Source: Culex pipiens pallens
Taxonomy: Eukaryota; Arthropoda; Insecta; Diptera; Culicidae
NCBI RefSeq assembly: GCF_016801865.2
Contig: NC_068938.1
Coordinates: 55,679,071 to 55,743,070, forward strand
Length of the DNA stretch: 64,000 nt
Direction of reading: 5' to 3'
Positions 1 through 11,126 of this stretch are shown one piece after another. A program made the position numbers and the translations under genes. Every line of letters begins with the position of its first letter. Position 1 is the first letter of the stretch. The notes below the pieces were generated by a model, which had not been told where the DNA came from, ran no database searches, and worked only from the letters and a program-made list of their open reading frames with translations.

Positions 1-504
1 GAATTATATTTTTTTCACACACGCGCGCGACTGGGAGAACTCGACGATCGACTGGCCAACTCGAAGGCCCCAAATCAACTGAAATCTTCTTTTATCGTTT
101 CACTTCTCCTTCCCCCAATATGAAACTTCCAGAATTTTCCAGAATTCTATTTTTTTTCACACACGCGCGCGACTGGGAGAACTCGACGATCGACTGGCCA
201 ACTTGAAGGCCCCAAATCAACTGAAATCTTCTTTAATCGTTTCACTTCTCCTTCCCCCACAATGAAACTTCCAGAATTTTCCGGAATTATTATTATTTTT
301 TTTACACACGCGCGCGACTGGGAGAACTCGACGATCGACTGGCCAACTCGAAGGCCCCAAATCAACTGAAATCTTCTTTTATCGTTTCACTTCTCCTTCC
401 CCCAATATGAAACTTCCAGAATTTTCCAGAATTCTATTTTTTTCACACACGCGCGCGACTGGGAGAACTCGACGATCGACTGGCCAACTCGAAGGCCCCA
501 AATC
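1..504. repeat. Tandem array, unit about 142-145 bp, 3.5 copies
   Basis: The motif CGACTGGGAGAACTCGACG starts at 28, 170, 315 and 456, so successive units are 142, 145 and 141 bp long. Each unit has a GC-rich half (CACACACGCGCGCGACTGGG onward) and a T/C-rich half ending in a T-run of variable length. Copies differ by only a few substitutions and by T-run length. The array enters from the left edge of the window. The fourth copy stops after its GC-rich half, where the AAAAAAC repeat begins. Open frames across it are by-products of the repetition; no function is evident. Confidence 0.9.
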
Positions 505-576
505 CAAAAAACAAAAAACAAAAAACAAAAAACAAAAAACAAAAAACAAAAAACAAAAAACAAAAAAACAAAAAAA
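505..576. repeat. AAAAAAC microsatellite
   Basis: About ten units of a heptamer, six A then C, directly abut the truncated last copy of the 142-bp array. The same heptamer forms the 1.7-kb array at 28.5 kb. Confidence 0.92.
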
Positions 577-878
577 GAATTCATGAATTATAAATTTTTA
601 TGCCATAATTCCGTTATTTTCTGACTGTACCAGACAAACTTTTCAATTTTAATAATCAAAATCTTTAGAATGTTTATTTTTTTTTTTAATACGAGCAGGA
701 AATCATTTTTTTTCGCTTTTCTTAAAAATAAATAAAATGATTAAGGTTGCATTATTAAGAATATGTATAGAAAAAAAATATTTCAAAATTTTAAGGTTCG
801 GGTTGAAGACTTTTAAATTAAAATTTAAATAAATTCTTCCCTACGGATATCAGCCAATCGGTTGAAAATGTAAATAGA
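577..878. other. AT-rich spacer
   Basis: I see only A/T-rich sequence with short homopolymer runs. There is no recognisable gene or repeat boundary. Confidence 0.5.
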
Positions 879-880
879 TA

Positions 881-1120
881 GGGGAACTATACCCTTTTTC
901 AGCCTATTTCTATTATTGGCCTATCAGTACTTTGAACTTGAATTACAGCTTTTATAAAGTGTTTTTGACTGTTCCGAAGTAATAAATAGCTCAAATAAAA
1001 GTGAGCAAGCAACTCTCCATTGTTGATACATCTGAAAATGTTGATTTAATAGTGGAAAACGGCAAAATTGATGAGAATAGGTCGAACGGCTTAGAGTGAT
1101 TAAAATGGGTATTTTTCCCC
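881..1120. mobile_element. MITE family T1, copy 1 (TA target duplication)
   Basis: The 240-bp element begins GGGGAACTATACCC and ends GGGTATTTTTCCCC, an imperfect terminal inverted repeat. TA lies on each side (879-880 and 1121-1122). A second copy starts at 2038 with the same interior (TTTTGACTGTTCCRAAGTAA, GAACGGCTTAGAGTG). TA duplication and short size are typical of Tc1/mariner-type MITEs; the superfamily is inferred. Confidence 0.82.
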
Positions 1121-1122
1121 TA

Positions 1123-2035
1123 GCTTGAAAAATAAAATTCACAAAAATAATCAACATTGCGTTAAAATGATATTCCTTCAACTGCATACAAATTGGATCT
1201 ACGCAGTTTATCTCGATTGGCACGGGATTGAATAATCCGTACGGGGAAGAATTGAAAGCCACTAGCCATCATCGCAGTTTGTGGGCAAGATTTATGGTTT
1301 TCCTATGTTTGCTAAGCTGATCCAATTTAGTTTTTTGCTAGTTATTTCATCATTGGCAACTCCTAATAGACACAAATTGAATAGTTATTATTTCCAGTGG
1401 AAAAAAGAAATAACAAATTGATCAATCCTATTGAAAAAAAAAAAAAAACAAAAACGTAAAGGTTTTTTTTATTAAAGTCAGTTTAAAAAAATGTAAGAGT
1501 ATTTGCAACAGTGTTCTCTGCAAGCAAATGTTAGATATCCTGAGGGCTTTTCACCATCCTCGCAGCCGTGGCTGTTGGGAACATTTGAATTAATATCGAT
1601 TTCTCCACGTTTGTGCCTTTCATCGTGGGAATTTTCCTGCCAATCGCATTTCCAATCCCGTGGTGGAAATCGCAATCATCCTGTTTTTTTTGTTATCGCC
1701 GCACCAGAATTTAGTAATTGGAAACCAAATCATGAAAGCATATAAATCAATTGGAGCTTTTTTCCTCCCCCATGGGCAGAAAATAAAGAGAAGTGGCAGC
1801 TCAGGAGAGGGAGAAAAAAAATGGCGAACGCACAACTGCTTCTGGCAATTGAATATTTGAAATGCAAAATCAAATTTGGATGAGTTATTACTTGGTTTCC
1901 CATAAATTGGCTAAAACGATAGCCAGGAACTTGAACGGATTTTTGACGCAACTTTTAGAATCAGTGCAGATTTTAGATTTTTTTTTTTGTTCTGTTTTCA
2001 GCCATCAATTTCATTTTGCATTGATGCAGATCTAA
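1123..2035. other. Unassigned sequence
   Basis: No gene or transposon ends recognised. Part of 1500-1850 is less AT-rich, and short frames overlap on both strands without domain-like sequence. A-runs sit near 1434-1449. Confidence 0.45.
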
Positions 2036-2037
2036 TA

Positions 2038-2713
2038 GGGGAACTTTACCCTTTCTCAGCCTATTTCTATTATCGGCCTACCCGAGCAGATGGAAATAAC
2101 TTGGGAATAACATTTTTTGATATTTGAAAATACTAGGCCAATAACATTTTATGTTATTTATAACAAGATTTGTTATTCGTCGTTATAATTTTTTTGTTAT
2201 TGGATAGTTATTGTAATAACAGACTAATAACATTTTTAGTTATTCTTCGAACAAATCGTTGTTATTATTTTTTGTTATTTTAACAACTAATCCGATCATC
2301 TCAATAACAGTTGGCGGTATTCTTCCATAACAAAAAATGTTATTCCCAAGTTGTTTTGGCTTTCAACCAATAACAAATTTTGTTATGATAACATAAACTG
2401 TTATTAAACCCTTATGCAAAAATTGATTTTTCAAGAAGATCCCATAACACTTTCCGTTATTTTAACAGTATTTGTTATTGAAATGGCATGAATTCTGTTA
2501 TTACCGTCTGCCCGGGTATCGGCACTTTGCTTATGAATTACAGCTTTCATAAAGTGTTTTTGACTGTTCCAAAGTAATAAATAGCTCAAATAAAAGTGAG
2601 CAAGCAACTCACCATTGTTGATACATCTGAAAATGTTGATTTAAGCGGAAAACGGCAAAAGTGATGAGAATTGGTCGAACGGCTTAGAGTGATTAAAATG
2701 GGTATAATTCCCC
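2038..2713. mobile_element. MITE family T1, copy 2, interrupted
   Basis: The outer parts (2038-2080 and 2517-2713) match copy 1 at 881-1120 and end GGGTATAATTCCCC. TA flanks lie at 2036-2037 and 2714-2715. The 436-bp element at 2081-2516 interrupts it. Removing that element and one TA restores the same order as copy 1. Confidence 0.85.
2081..2516. mobile_element. MITE rich in ATAAC/GTTAT motifs, nested in T1
   Basis: Terminal inverted repeats are CCCGAGCAGATGGAAATAAC on the left and, reverse-complemented, CCCGGGCAGACGGTAATAAC on the right (16 of 20). TA is duplicated (2079-2080 and 2517-2518). The uninterrupted T1 copy reads GGCCTATCAGTACTTTG at this point, which is the empty site. The interior contains dozens of ATAAC/GTTAT words, so it could form many small hairpins. 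A truncated relative lies at 62949-63279. Confidence 0.87.
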
Positions 2714-2715
2714 TA

Positions 2716-4164
2716 CTTATTGAGCTTTATGCAAAATTGGTTTCCAATTTTGCTTTACAGATTAAAAAACGTTATCTAAACCGCTTTCATTGAACTAACA
2801 ATTTAGAGTGTTCACGGTCCATACAACAAATATTTGCATTGTATAAACAATTTCCAACAAAAAGGAGAGGAGAAGGCCTCTTATTTCAAATCGTAATTTA
2901 ACCATGAAGAAAAAAAAAACAGTATTTTCAACGATTTTAATTTTCCATTTTCACTCTGCATACATTCACCCTCTCTCCCTCGGTGTGACTTGATTCAACC
3001 CCACCATTTGCCACCCACCCACAATCCGACCATGGTCGGTGATAATCGAGCCACGTGATCAAAAGAAATTGCAAAATTTCGCACAATCAACGGTTCTCTG
3101 GACTGATTTCACGGCAATTTGCCCGGGCAATTATTGCCGTTTTTGCGTTCTTCCCTCTGCTGTTAATGTGTGTGTGTGCGCGATTGGGCGTGGGAGAGAT
3201 TGTGCGTTCCTGATTGTGGGTGAGCGTTGTATATGAGTTTGCTTCGATCAAAGCGTAGATTTGGATGGGCTTTTATCATGCTTTAAAAAGCTTTTTAGCT
3301 CGAATTCTACAATCGATGGCAAATTATATATTTTCCTGGTTCATAGTTATGAAGCAAATAGGATCACATTATATTATCACTCATGGATATCTGATAGAGC
3401 TCGATTATTGAAAAAAAAACATGTACTTCAAGGTCGCAATTCATGGTTATCTGAAACAAGTACAAACATGCACAAGTTGTGAACTAACTTAAGATAAAAA
3501 ATTCAGCAAGACTGATATTTGACACCATGAAAAAAATGCTCTTTCCCAGACACTCAAAAAGTTTGACTCTATTATTCTTAGTTTTGAAATTATTTACCAT
3601 CAAACTTTAAAAAATGATTTTCTCGAAAAGTACTAAATGGTCGTTGTCACAAGATAGCAACACAACAGACGATATTGTATTGGGAAATAAATACTTAAAA
3701 TGAATATAAAAACTGATAAACAAAAACTTTTAAAAACGCCATACAGAACATAGTGATATTATGAAAATTTACTAGTATTTTTTTTTCGTAAAAACGATCA
3801 TCTTTTTCGTAAAATATAATTATTTTATCTATAAATGAAAGAAACGTTTCAAATATATTCTAATATAATGTGTCTAAGTGATAACAGTTCAATTGTTAGC
3901 AAATTAACATGTTGTTTCAAGCATTGTTCCTCTTGCCCCAACGGGTTGAACGTCTTGCCCCACTAGTTTAGTAGAACGTACGGAAAATCAATAATTTTAA
4001 AATTATTTTTTACAGTTAAAAAAAACGATATTGAAGAAACTTGTTCTATCAAAGTCTTAGTCAAGACCTGGAATAAGATGATTATCAAAAAATCCGGCAG
4101 ATTTTTCACGTTTTCATAGAGTTTTAACGAGCATTCCCTTAGCTTGTTACACTTGCCCCACTTT
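2716..4164. other. Unassigned sequence
   Basis: No gene recognised. 2960-3240 is less AT-rich, with a TGTGTGTGTGCG stretch near 3168, and may be unique DNA. 3910-4164 contains three TTGCCCCA-type words and may be the remnant of another repeat that the 4165 element entered. Confidence 0.4.
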
Positions 4165-4910
4165 GCCATTAGGGTGAAGTACACCGTGTTAGGGTGGTCT
4201 AAAAAATTGTAATTTTCGTCAATTTTTGCAAAAACACTTTTAAAAAAACTCCGCGCCATTTCAACCGATTTTTGTTGTCTTAGACGCAATGGAGAGGCGA
4301 TTAGTTGGCTTTTCAAGGAAAAATAGTTTAAAAACCGAAATATACAACCTAACATTTGAAAAAGTAGTATGAAACTTTAAATTGCCGTTTTGATGGTATC
4401 TGGACCAAAGAGCCTATGTCTGAAATATTCTTATCGGATTATTCGGAGAATTTTACGTAGCATTTCAAAAATGGGAGGAGTTCATCAACAGCATTCCGAG
4501 ATATGATTTTTTGAAAAAAAGACCGTAAAATGTCAAAAACGCGAAAAAACTACTTTTCTCACTAAAACTGCAATAACATTCAAATTTCTGCGATGACCTA
4601 TACTGATTTGGGTACCATTTTAGTATCACAGTTTTTGTGAAAAATTTTTTTCCCGTTTTCGTCATTTCTCGTTTATGGCAATTTAATGTTTCATAGGACC
4701 TTTTCAATTAAAAAAGGCTGAATTTTTCGGTCTTCAAACTATTTTTTTCTTGAAAGGCCAACTGATTACCTTTCATTTGCTTTCAAGAGAGCTTAATGGT
4801 TAGGAAAAGAGAGGAGTTATGATTTATGATTATGATTTATATTTTTCGAAAATCGACAGCAATTTCCATTTTTCGGACCATCCTAACACGGCGTAAGTCA
4901 CCCTAATGGC
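4165..4910. mobile_element. Inverted-repeat element, family X, copy 1
   Basis: The left end GCCATTAGGGTGAAGTACAC, continuing through CGTGTTAGGGTGGTC, is mirrored at 4866-4910 by GACCATCCTAACACGG through CACCCTAATGGC. The imperfect inverted repeats are about 50 bp long. The interior matches 25388-25880 and, more weakly, 63385-63560. No transposase-like frame is visible. Confidence 0.78.
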
Positions 4911-5367
4911 CAGGGTTGTTAAAATATCGAAATATCAGCTCTCAGCAACTACAATTATCCTGCCTGACTGCCGAACACGTTTTCGTGTTTACACACTCGC
5001 GATTGACATTTTCCTTTTCTCTCTCATTCCCGCTTCCACGATCATCCTACCGCAACAGCGTTTAACCACAAAAGCCGCCACAAAACCAATTTTGCAAACG
5101 CAGTTTAACGGGACGTCATGCGTGGTCGGCTCCTAATCGCCATCTCGCGTTCTCTCATTGCAGTTTTCGGAGAGATTGAGAGACTCAGCGGTGAGAGCGC
5201 ATAGTCGAGGAAAAGGGAAGGAGTGATAGAGAGAGAATGACATCGCTGGGAATCACGAGGCACAAGAAGAGATCTCACAAGCTATAGTGACGGCCGCTAT
5301 ACTCTCGGATATTTTTGGTGCAGAGATAATCTATTGATAGCTTTTCTATCACTCATTTGCAACACTG
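4911..5367. mobile_element. hAT-like MITE, 8-bp target duplication
   Basis: The ends are CAGGGTTG and CAACACTG (reverse complement CAGTGTTG). A perfect 8-bp direct repeat CTAATGGC flanks the element at 4903-4910 and 5368-5375. The empty site exists in this window: near 25382 the related copy reads GGCCATTAGGGTGACC without interruption. An 8-bp duplication with CAG-type ends is characteristic of hAT elements. The 457-bp interior is rich in GAGAGA/CTCTC and has no long ORF, so it is non-autonomous. Confidence 0.88.
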
Positions 5368-5547
5368 CTAATGGCCAAACATAAAAATACGTGTCGAAAT
5401 ATTTCGGCCAGAGAACCCCTGGTCCAATTTTGAGCCCGATCCGAACACTTTCTATTTTTTCCATCCGGTTTTCGTGGATAATTGCTGCTCTAAACTACAT
5501 TTTTAACAATATTTTACATCCGATAAAAAGTATCAGAATCAAATTTA
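5368..5547. repeat. Continuation of repeat that hosts the 4911 and 5548 insertions
   Basis: The sequence GGCCAAACATAAAAATACG through TTTTGAGCCCGATCCG is the reverse complement of about 25305-25390, with moderate divergence. It joins family X on its left once the hAT-like MITE is removed. Its last 23 bp (5525-5547) are the left copy of the direct repeat around the next retroelement. Confidence 0.75.
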
Positions 5548-8323
5548 GCATAGCATAGCATTGGTGTCTACCCGTAGCTGCTACTTCGTTATTGACCAGG
5601 ACCCCCAAAAATTGCTCCGTGGACCACAGATGAAAAGTAGGAACCAATCATCACCCCTTCGCAATTTTCAAAGATCCCTATCATGCTGATCAATACCGAC
5701 GCCGGCCACGACCAGTGGTAAGACACGGGGAAGTGGATGGGAATGTTAGTCCGATACTTGAGTGATGGGACCGCCAAATCGACTGCGTCTCCGACAAAGT
5801 ATCACATGAGTTTTGAGGGGTTAGTAAGATGGGTATGAGGTCAGGATTCACCGTGGTAGGTGATGCGACCATAAGCAATTTGTTTATCAGTTGCAATTTT
5901 ATAGGTCTTAGGCAGCCGGCTGCTGTAAGACACACCATCAATGATTTAGAAATAGTTTTAATTCGTACGCGGCGCCAAATAATCATTCATTTCCCCGTCG
6001 GCGTGCCTTCCGAGCAACGACGCTGTGAGAAGGGCTTTTTCCTCCTTTTACTATTTAAGCAAAATATTAAATTGTATTTTCTGTGCTTTCCGATTAAATT
6101 ATATCAAAATTTTATAGTGAGGTTTGCAATGATTTCATCGTGTTGCAGGATTTTATGACGAAATGTTCCGAAAACATTGATCTACGAGACCGACAAAATT
6201 GCGAACAACTAGTAACTGAAAATTTAGTTTCGAGCAGTTATTGATAAAGTGACACAATCACGAATGGTACGTTTTTACGAATGGTACATTTTAAAGCCGA
6301 AGTCGTTATAAGTGGTTTTATCTTTTATGTTATATTTATAATTATCGGAAAATAAGATCAGAGTAAGAGGAGAACAAATCCGTAAAAACGACGCATAAAC
6401 TCGAGTTAGACATTCTCGTTTAACGACCGGTATATTATTATTTACGCGACTTTAAGGAAGGAATGAAGAAAAGTGGTGAAAAATATGTAAAATATAAGAT
6501 ACATACAAAGATAAAATAAGCATAAGCATAGGTGCCTTTTCTAGAAAGGCAACAAAAATCAAGCGCGACGCCTGCGACGTAAACCGGCAGAGAGCGCAAA
6601 ACTAAATATTTCCCTCCACCACACTACCGCATGCAAACAAACACTGCCACCGAACTGATGATGGAATATTTTAAATTATTATCCCTCCACCACACCACCT
6701 CATGCACACAAACACGTCACAACGAGAATAGAATTATGCTAATAAAAACTAACTAATAAAAAAATAACGAATACATTTCTGGAAATACTATTTGCACACC
6801 AAGGGTTACTTTGAGACTTAAATCCCATACATCCTCACACATTCTCACAGCAAGCCGTATGCGCCGCAGTGCAATTACTGCTCGCATCTCTTTCCTCAAT
6901 GAGATAAAAGAAAACAAACAAGACCCGAAAGAGAGAATAAACACTCATACAAACACATTTACTCTCTCGAACATGCGCTCACTCAAACTCATTCGTAGAA
7001 TATTCAAGTACGGCACACACACAACACACAAAGAACGCTCTCACCCGGGTCACAGCATGCCGTGAGTCGCGTTTCCTTTGCTCGATCGATCTCGCCTTCT
7101 CCTCTCCGGGCAACGGACGAGCGTTGAACCGTCGTCCAGCACCCCGTTACAGGCGCTGAAGTCACAGGGCTGAAATAGCAGTCTCGCCTCCGCAAAACAA
7201 ATGCAGCTGCCAACACAAGCACAGAAAGGGGAGCTGCCTCTCTTCATGCCCCCTGCTTCCATCCATCAAATATAAACCAAAACGAATTTTCGAAAACAGA
7301 ACTTCTGCTTGTCTGTGACTAAAACTGCCACACACCACACACACACACACACGATCACCCGATGCTGTGCCATTTCTCAGCAGCACACCGCGATCATCTT
7401 ATACGCCACTTGAGACGCGCTCTCATCTCATCCCTTGGGTTCGGTGACTCTCTCTCACCATTCTCCCGTCTCACATTTTCACTCTTTCACTACCGTTAAC
7501 ACAAATAAATCGCTGTTCGGATCTCTCGCTCTCATTTCCTAAGCTCTCCCGTTTTCACTTCTAAAGCACACTTCTTCCGTTCAAATCTCCCCTCTCTAAT
7601 TCTCTTTAGAGCCACTCTCCAACAATTTTCGCTCTTCCATTGCTCTCACGCTCGCCGTTCTTTTTTTCGCTGGTCGCCATTTTGAACCATCGGGCTATTT
7701 TCACAAAACTACAAAATTTTATTTTCAATTTTGCACAATCATCACTGTGTTTTTCAAAACAACAATCTTCTCAGATCTTCTCCTCTCACACAAAACCTAG
7801 GAAAGGCCAACATCCGGGTCATGATCGAAAGAACCGCCGCGGACCGTGCTGGATGTCGCCTTTATGATCCGTCAAGAAAACGGGTAAATTCACGAAAAAA
7901 CAACATTTTCACAGCAAAAATCAACTCCTTCCACGATTACACGTCTTAACACCAAAAACTTTATACAACAAAATCTAAAAATACGCAAAAAATTAAAAAA
8001 ACCACGACGACCCGAGACCGAAGACGTCTGCTCTCGCCCGCAGCTCAACTCGCTCTCCGCAACTGTCAACATCGCGAAATCGTCCGGGTCGAAATACACA
8101 CACAATCGGGGGGAAAACAAAGACGGAAACGGCAACTAAAATCCGGCGTGTTGACCACGACGCGCAACGTTCCGAATCGCGATTTAAATCTTGGACGAGA
8201 AATTCCTTTGGCAGCGCGTTTTGTAGTGTTCGCGACTGTGGAAGGACCGCGTGCGAACGGGGTGCGAAAGGGAAAAAGTGAAGTGGGGAAGGAAACATTT
8301 GGAAATTTTCCAAAAAAAAAAAA
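5548..8323 (-). mobile_element. Non-LTR-type retroelement insertion, 2.8 kb, tail (TGCTA)n
   Basis: A 23-bp perfect direct repeat (containing AGTATCAGAATCAAATTTA) flanks the segment at 5525-5547 and 8324-8346. On the minus strand the element ends in TGCTATGCTATGC, the kind of short-repeat 3' tail made by some LINE reverse transcriptases. The minus-strand 5' end (about 7650-8310) is GC-richer than its surroundings. The longest frames are under 110 codons and I see no reverse transcriptase motif, so this copy is non-autonomous or internally deleted. AAGCATAAGCATAGG at 6519-6533 may mark the tail of a second insertion, so this may be two elements. Two diverged copies of TCCCTCCACCACAC lie near 6610 and 6683. 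Confidence 0.72.
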
Positions 8324-8346
8324 AAAAAGTATCAGAATCAAATTTA

Positions 8347-8890
8347 CCAAAAAACTTAATTTTCTCGAAAAAAAAAAACGTGATTAACTTTAAATAAAGT
8401 TTATTTTCTTGTATTATATAAATATTTCATTCGAAAAAAAAAAGTTACTAAATCCACCTTTAGGTGGTTGGTGCTTTTCTCACATTTAAAGGTTAATACT
8501 ATCCAAAATGGACACAAAAGGGTGGACCTTTCAGTATTTTATCAATTTGACTCACTATTCATATCTTCATAATTCAGTGCACTTATGTGCTTAAGCGACT
8601 TTTTTTTCTTACTTGCTTATTACTATTGAAAGGGTTATCAGATCTTCAATCTTTCAAAATAGTTATAATTTTTCAATACCTTTCTCAAAATGTATGACAT
8701 GACGGGTTTTCTAACAAAAACCACCCTTTTTACAATCTTCTGGACTTCTGTTAAAATCGTTTTTAGCAAAACTTTCAAAGTACTTAACTAAACATTATAT
8801 TTTTCTATAGTGACTTATGGGAACCCATAACGGATCGAATGAGATCAAAACAGACAAAATCGATTGAGCCAGATAATCCAGTGCATTTTT
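8347..8890. mobile_element. Host repeat remnant and truncated MITE end (family M)
   Basis: After the 23-bp repeat the AT-rich host sequence resumes. From about 8449, AATCCACCTTTAGGTGGTTGG resembles the left end of the element at 25166. Further in, GGGAACCCATAACGGATCGA resembles GGGACCCTAAACCAAGTCGA near 26044. No right terminus is visible. Confidence 0.5.
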
Positions 8891-9833
8891 TTAATTATTT
8901 ATTTGCTCCGTTTTAAATTTGCTAATTTTTTGTAAACGAATTCCACCCACACAAAAACCACGAAACCGTTGATTACTTGATGGTGCTGATTGGTTGACGC
9001 TTTACTAACATTATTGGAGATAATTAACCGTGTCACTTCTTTGAAACGATTTCAATCAAGTGCATGCTCTAATTAAGCAATTGTCGATCCACTGTCGACT
9101 TTCGTTCCGTGTATTCCGTTCCTCAAAGTAACTGAAATTTGCTCATTTAGATTTCCATTCCATTACATTTCATCTTATTCACAACACGTTAAACTGTTTG
9201 TCACCCAAAACTATTTGCATGCATGTTTATTGATGTCCCGAGGCGTGACATTGTCATTTCGGGGAATTATCGTTGAAATTTCATATTGTACTGGAGGACA
9301 ATTTCCGGCGAACGTGATTCCTCTCAATCTATCACTGTACCCGATTGATTCGTGACAAACTTATGAGAAGGGTGATTTTTTTTTCTTGCTCTTTTCAAAT
9401 TTTGAAATTTTAAACATTTTTGCTTCCCTATCGTGCATTATGAAAAACTTCCATTTTAATTTCAAGTTCTTATTAATTGCGTTGCCATGAATTTGATCAA
9501 ATTGATCGAGTTGCAAAATCAACGCGTGCGCGAATTCGTGGAGGTCAATGATTTGTAAAACTAGCATAGCTACCAAAATCGGACTGCCCTCTCCGACACA
9601 GCATAATCACGTCGGCGCTGTTGACGCGTGATTCCAATTTGTAATCGGTTTGGCTGTTTGGACCTGCGGCAGTCAAGAGCGTTTTGGTTGGGAAATGATA
9701 GTGATTTTTTGCAGTACGTTGATGTTGATATTGAGTTTGCGATGAGAAGATTCGATTGGCGCGGAAAATATTCTATATCTTTGCGAGTGGATTGTTTGTT
9801 TGCTTTTGAAAATGGGCCAAATTTAATTATTAC
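8891..9833. other. Unassigned, probably unique sequence
   Basis: Moderately AT-rich with no repeat ends and no credible coding frame. Near 9610-9840 one open frame (69 codons) has no recognisable motif. Confidence 0.4.
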
Positions 9834-9847
9834 TTAGAAGAGATGGA

Positions 9848-9903
9848 GCTGGGACCGTGGTGTAGGGGTAAGCGTGGTTGTAGAGCGAATAATTTGATTT
9901 TTT
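9848..9903 (+). mobile_element. 56-bp SINE fragment derived from a tRNA 5' half
   Basis: The perfect 14-bp direct repeat TTAGAAGAGATGGA flanks the insert at 9834-9847 and 9904-9917. The insert starts GCTGGGACCGTGGTGTAGGG, a tRNA-like acceptor and D-arm with an A-box-like TGGTGTAGGGG. It then ends in an unrelated AT-rich stretch and a T-run. I recognise the head as that of a common mosquito tRNA-derived SINE, from memory. Only the 5' half is present, yet the duplication is intact. Confidence 0.75.
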
Positions 9904-9917
9904 TTAGAAGAGATGGA

Positions 9918-11126
9918 AGAACTATTTCAACAACTTCATACTGCTCTAATTTAGTACAACAAATTTTCGTGGAATGTACAATTTTTTTCTTCATTTAGCA
10001 CTGGAATATAATTAATTTTAAAAAACACCAAATATTCAGTATAAATTTGTTTTGAAAACTCAACAAATAAGTCTAATTTCAGCTCATTTTAAAGACTGAA
10101 AAGTCATCATAAACAAACAAAATGGCACCAACCACCATCCGACACTTTCTGCTCCCAACGGAAGAAAACCACGGAATAGCTTCCTCCGAGGACACAAACA
10201 AAAACCCCGTCATAATGGAGAAGGAATGACTTCCGAGGCTCAAAAAAGAGACAGCACAGTGCAGTGCGTGATTGATGGTTCTGAGCTGGAGCTTTTTATT
10301 CCACCCCAGCAGCGGTTCAGCCTGACACTTTATTCCGCAAAGCAGTCAGTTTGGCTCCAGCTTGTCTTGTGCATCCGTTGAAGCTGCGTTTTTTAAGGCT
10401 CTTTGGGACTTGCTGTACGAATTTGGCCAACGATGAGACAGCAAAATTGGGTGGGAAATTAATTTTCGATGCAATCGGACAAAGCGTGTGCGATCAACCA
10501 AACCAATCTTTAATCATTTTCGTGAATTTTGAAATTTATAGCAAGATGGTCAATTATTCAACTGTTTGAAAACATTTCACTTAGTTCTTATTTCAAAAAA
10601 TAAAATCTTCAAATCTCCACTAAATCAGTAAAAAAAAATCACGATAACGTAGTTCTACATCAACGCTATGTGAGTGTCACGTCAAGTGAAACGACCTGCA
10701 GGCCGACGTTTTGATGCACGATCCGGAGTGTAAAACTCTCGTATCCTGAAAATCTTTGACATGACCTGCAAAAAAATAAATTTGGAAGGTTTGTTATCCT
10801 CGCTGCAGGATTTAAAAAGGGTTCACCCACAACATAAAAGTGTCAATCAAAGTGGTGAACTTTTGGGTGCACGCCTTTTTTCTCCACTTTCAGGCCGCCA
10901 TTTAGTGAGTAGATGAGGTTTTTTTTATCATATTTTTGACGGTAGGAGCTTGTACTGCCGGGAGCCATCGTGACCCGTTACTGGTGGTTGACAACCAGGA
11001 CATCGTCATGACAAAAGGGTCATGTGGTGGATATCTCTTGTATAAAAAGATATTTTTATGTGGAACAAAAGTGCGTCACACAAGTTTCGGAAAATTGGGC
11101 TGCTTTATCAAGAGAACACAAGCAGC
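9918..11126. other. Unassigned, probably unique sequence
   Basis: 10100-10560 and 10660-11060 are richer in G/C than the surroundings and have no repeat ends I can see. Frames are short and lack motifs. This may be unique intergenic DNA. Confidence 0.4.

Noticed and set aside
5690..5986. 98-codon minus-strand frame in the 5548-8323 retroelement
   Set aside because: It sits next to the 3' tail and shows no reverse transcriptase, nuclease or zinc-knuckle motif. Probably 3' UTR.
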